The translations under genes and the position numbers were made by a program. A DNA stretch of 21,162 bases from JAKPAM01 sp047605425 (GTDB taxonomy: Bacteria; Pseudomonadota; Gammaproteobacteria; Burkholderiales; Burkholderiaceae_E): NCBI GenBank assembly GCA_047605425.1, contig JASGFT010000085.1, positions 1 to 21,162 of the forward strand, in the 5' to 3' direction. The notes under the pieces were generated by a model that saw only the letters and a program-made list of their open reading frames with translations, was not told the DNA's origin and made no database searches. This document shows, one piece after another, positions 20,241 to 21,162 of this stretch; position 1 is the first letter of the stretch; each line of letters starts with the position of its first letter.

Positions 20241-21113
20241 ATGGAGATCCGAGTCGAGAAATCCGCCGCGTCCTGCGGCGCCCTGGTCCGGGGTGTGGAC
20301 CTGAGCAAGCCGTTGTCGGAGGAGGTGATCGGCTGCATCCGTCAGATCTGGCTCGACAACAAGGTCATCGCGTTTCCGGACCAGGAGCTGTCGATCGAGG
20401 ATCTGGAGCGGTTCTCGCTGTACATGGGTCCGCGCAGCGAGGATCCGTTCATCGCGCCGATGCCCGGCCACCAGCACGTGATCGAGATCCGCCGCGAGGC
20501 CGACGAGAAGGCGCCGATATTCGCCGAGAGCTGGCATTCGGACTGGAGCTTCCTGCCGATTCCGCCGGCAGGAACCGTGCTGTACGGCATCGAGATTCCG
20601 CCGGTCGGCGGCAATACGCTGTACGCGGACCAGTGCGCCGCGTACGACGCGCTGTCGACGTCGATGAAGGCCCGGCTCGAAGGCCTCAACGCGATCCATT
20701 CGGCGCGCAACGGCTACTCGCCCAAGGGCCAGTACGGTGAGAAGGACGAGGGCCGCTCGATGAAGATCATCACGTCGGAGTCGGCGCTGGCCACGCGCGA
20801 GCACCCGCTGGTCGCGACGCACAACGAGACCGGCCGCAAGTCGCTGTTCATCAGCCCCGCGTATACGATCGGCATCGCCGGCCTGCCTAAGGACGAGGCG
20901 CGCGATCTGCTCAAGGAGCTGTTCGCGCACCAGGTCGCCGAGCCCTTCGTCTACAGTCATCGCTGGGAGAAGGGCATGCTGACGATATGGGACAACCGCA
21001 GCGTGCTGCACGCGGCCACCGGCGGTTATGAAGGACACCGGCGGCTGCTGCGCCGGATCACGGTCGCCGATCGCGTCGCGATGAAGAAGGCGGCCGAGGC
21101 CGTCGCCGCCTGA
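20241..21113 (+). CDS. TauD/TfdA-family Fe(II)/2-oxoglutarate-dependent dioxygenase
   Basis: A 290-residue non-haem iron oxygenase, which couples 2-oxoglutarate decarboxylation to hydroxylation of a substrate, often releasing sulfite from sulfonates or cleaving aryloxyacetates. The iron triad is visible: H99 and D101 in WHSDWSF, and H257 in NRSVLHAATGGY. R268 and R272 in HRRLLRRITV match the 2-oxoglutarate-binding arginines. The N-terminus has GALVRGVDLSKPLSEEVIGCIRQIWLDNKVIAFPDQ, typical of the family. I start at the ATG at 20241, nine bases after AAGGAG; the longer frame from 20148 runs through the operator and heptamer repeats. The divergent IclR protein is its probable regulator. The substrate is unknown. 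A possible next gene begins with ATG at 21135, too close to the window edge to judge. Confidence 0.92.
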   Translation: MEIRVEKSAASCGALVRGVDLSKPLSEEVIGCIRQIWLDNKVIAFPDQELSIEDLERFSLYMGPRSEDPFIAPMPGHQHVIEIRREADEKAPIFAESWHSDWSFLPIPPAGTVLYGIEIPPVGGNTLYADQCAAYDALSTSMKARLEGLNAIHSARNGYSPKGQYGEKDEGRSMKIITSESALATREHPLVATHNETGRKSLFISPAYTIGIAGLPKDEARDLLKELFAHQVAEPFVYSHRWEKGMLTIWDNRSVLHAATGGYEGHRRLLRRITVADRVAMKKAAEAVAA

Positions 21114-21162
21114 GAGGCTGAGAGTCTTTCGTCCATGCCCGCCTTGCACGTCCAAACGCCCC

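Overview
The window looks like a catabolic accessory region from a GC-rich betaproteobacterium of the Burkholderiales, most likely near Bordetella, Achromobacter or other Alcaligenaceae. This is inferred from two Bug-type periplasmic binding proteins, which are hugely expanded in those genera, from the abundance of CaiB-type and acyl-CoA dehydrogenase genes, and from the recurrent Shine-Dalgarno sequence GGAGAC. I cannot name the species from the sequence alone. No rRNA, tRNA or CRISPR array was seen.

Layout. 1-1220: 3' part of an AMP-dependent acyl-CoA synthetase (+). 1327-2307: Bug protein (-). 2531-3060: wrecked MFS transporter (+). 3072-4001: LysR regulator (-), divergent from an acyl-CoA dehydrogenase and a CaiB-type CoA-transferase (+, 4111-6470). 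6512-8861: MmgE/PrpD gene and, upstream of it, an aldehyde dehydrogenase that has lost its catalytic middle (-). 8978-9790: crotonase-family gene (-). 9986-10329: decayed second copy of the crotonase promoter and N-terminus. 10479-11096: TetR regulator (+). 11326-17471: six-gene (+) operon of CitE-like lyase, MaoC-like hydratase, acyl-CoA dehydrogenase, CaiB-type CoA-transferase, alpha-methylacyl-CoA racemase and Bug protein. 17701-19468: decay zone with an MFS remnant, an intact SnoaL-like gene, an unidentified gene tail, a broken crotonase and a 308-bp insertion-sequence remnant. 19468-21113: IclR regulator (-), divergent from a TauD-type dioxygenase (+).

How the genes may work together. 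The large operon can be read as one CoA-thioester route: uptake of an organic acid (Bug), transfer of CoA, epimerisation at a 2-methyl carbon, dehydrogenation, hydration, then carbon-carbon cleavage by the CitE-like lyase. The substrate is not visible; a 2-methyl-branched (di)carboxylate is the simplest reading. An 18-bp palindrome lies in front of this operon. A close relative lies in front of the aldehyde dehydrogenase/PrpD unit, and a weaker one in front of tetR itself, so TetR probably controls all three units. A different shared sequence, TGTTCCGTAC, occurs four times in non-coding DNA, once as an 11-bp inverted repeat. A third regulatory signal, two 15-bp dyads exactly 20 bp apart, lies between the IclR and dioxygenase genes.

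The mixture of intact operons with several independently broken genes (two MFS genes, one aldehyde dehydrogenase, two crotonases, one insertion sequence) indicates a region undergoing loss and rearrangement.
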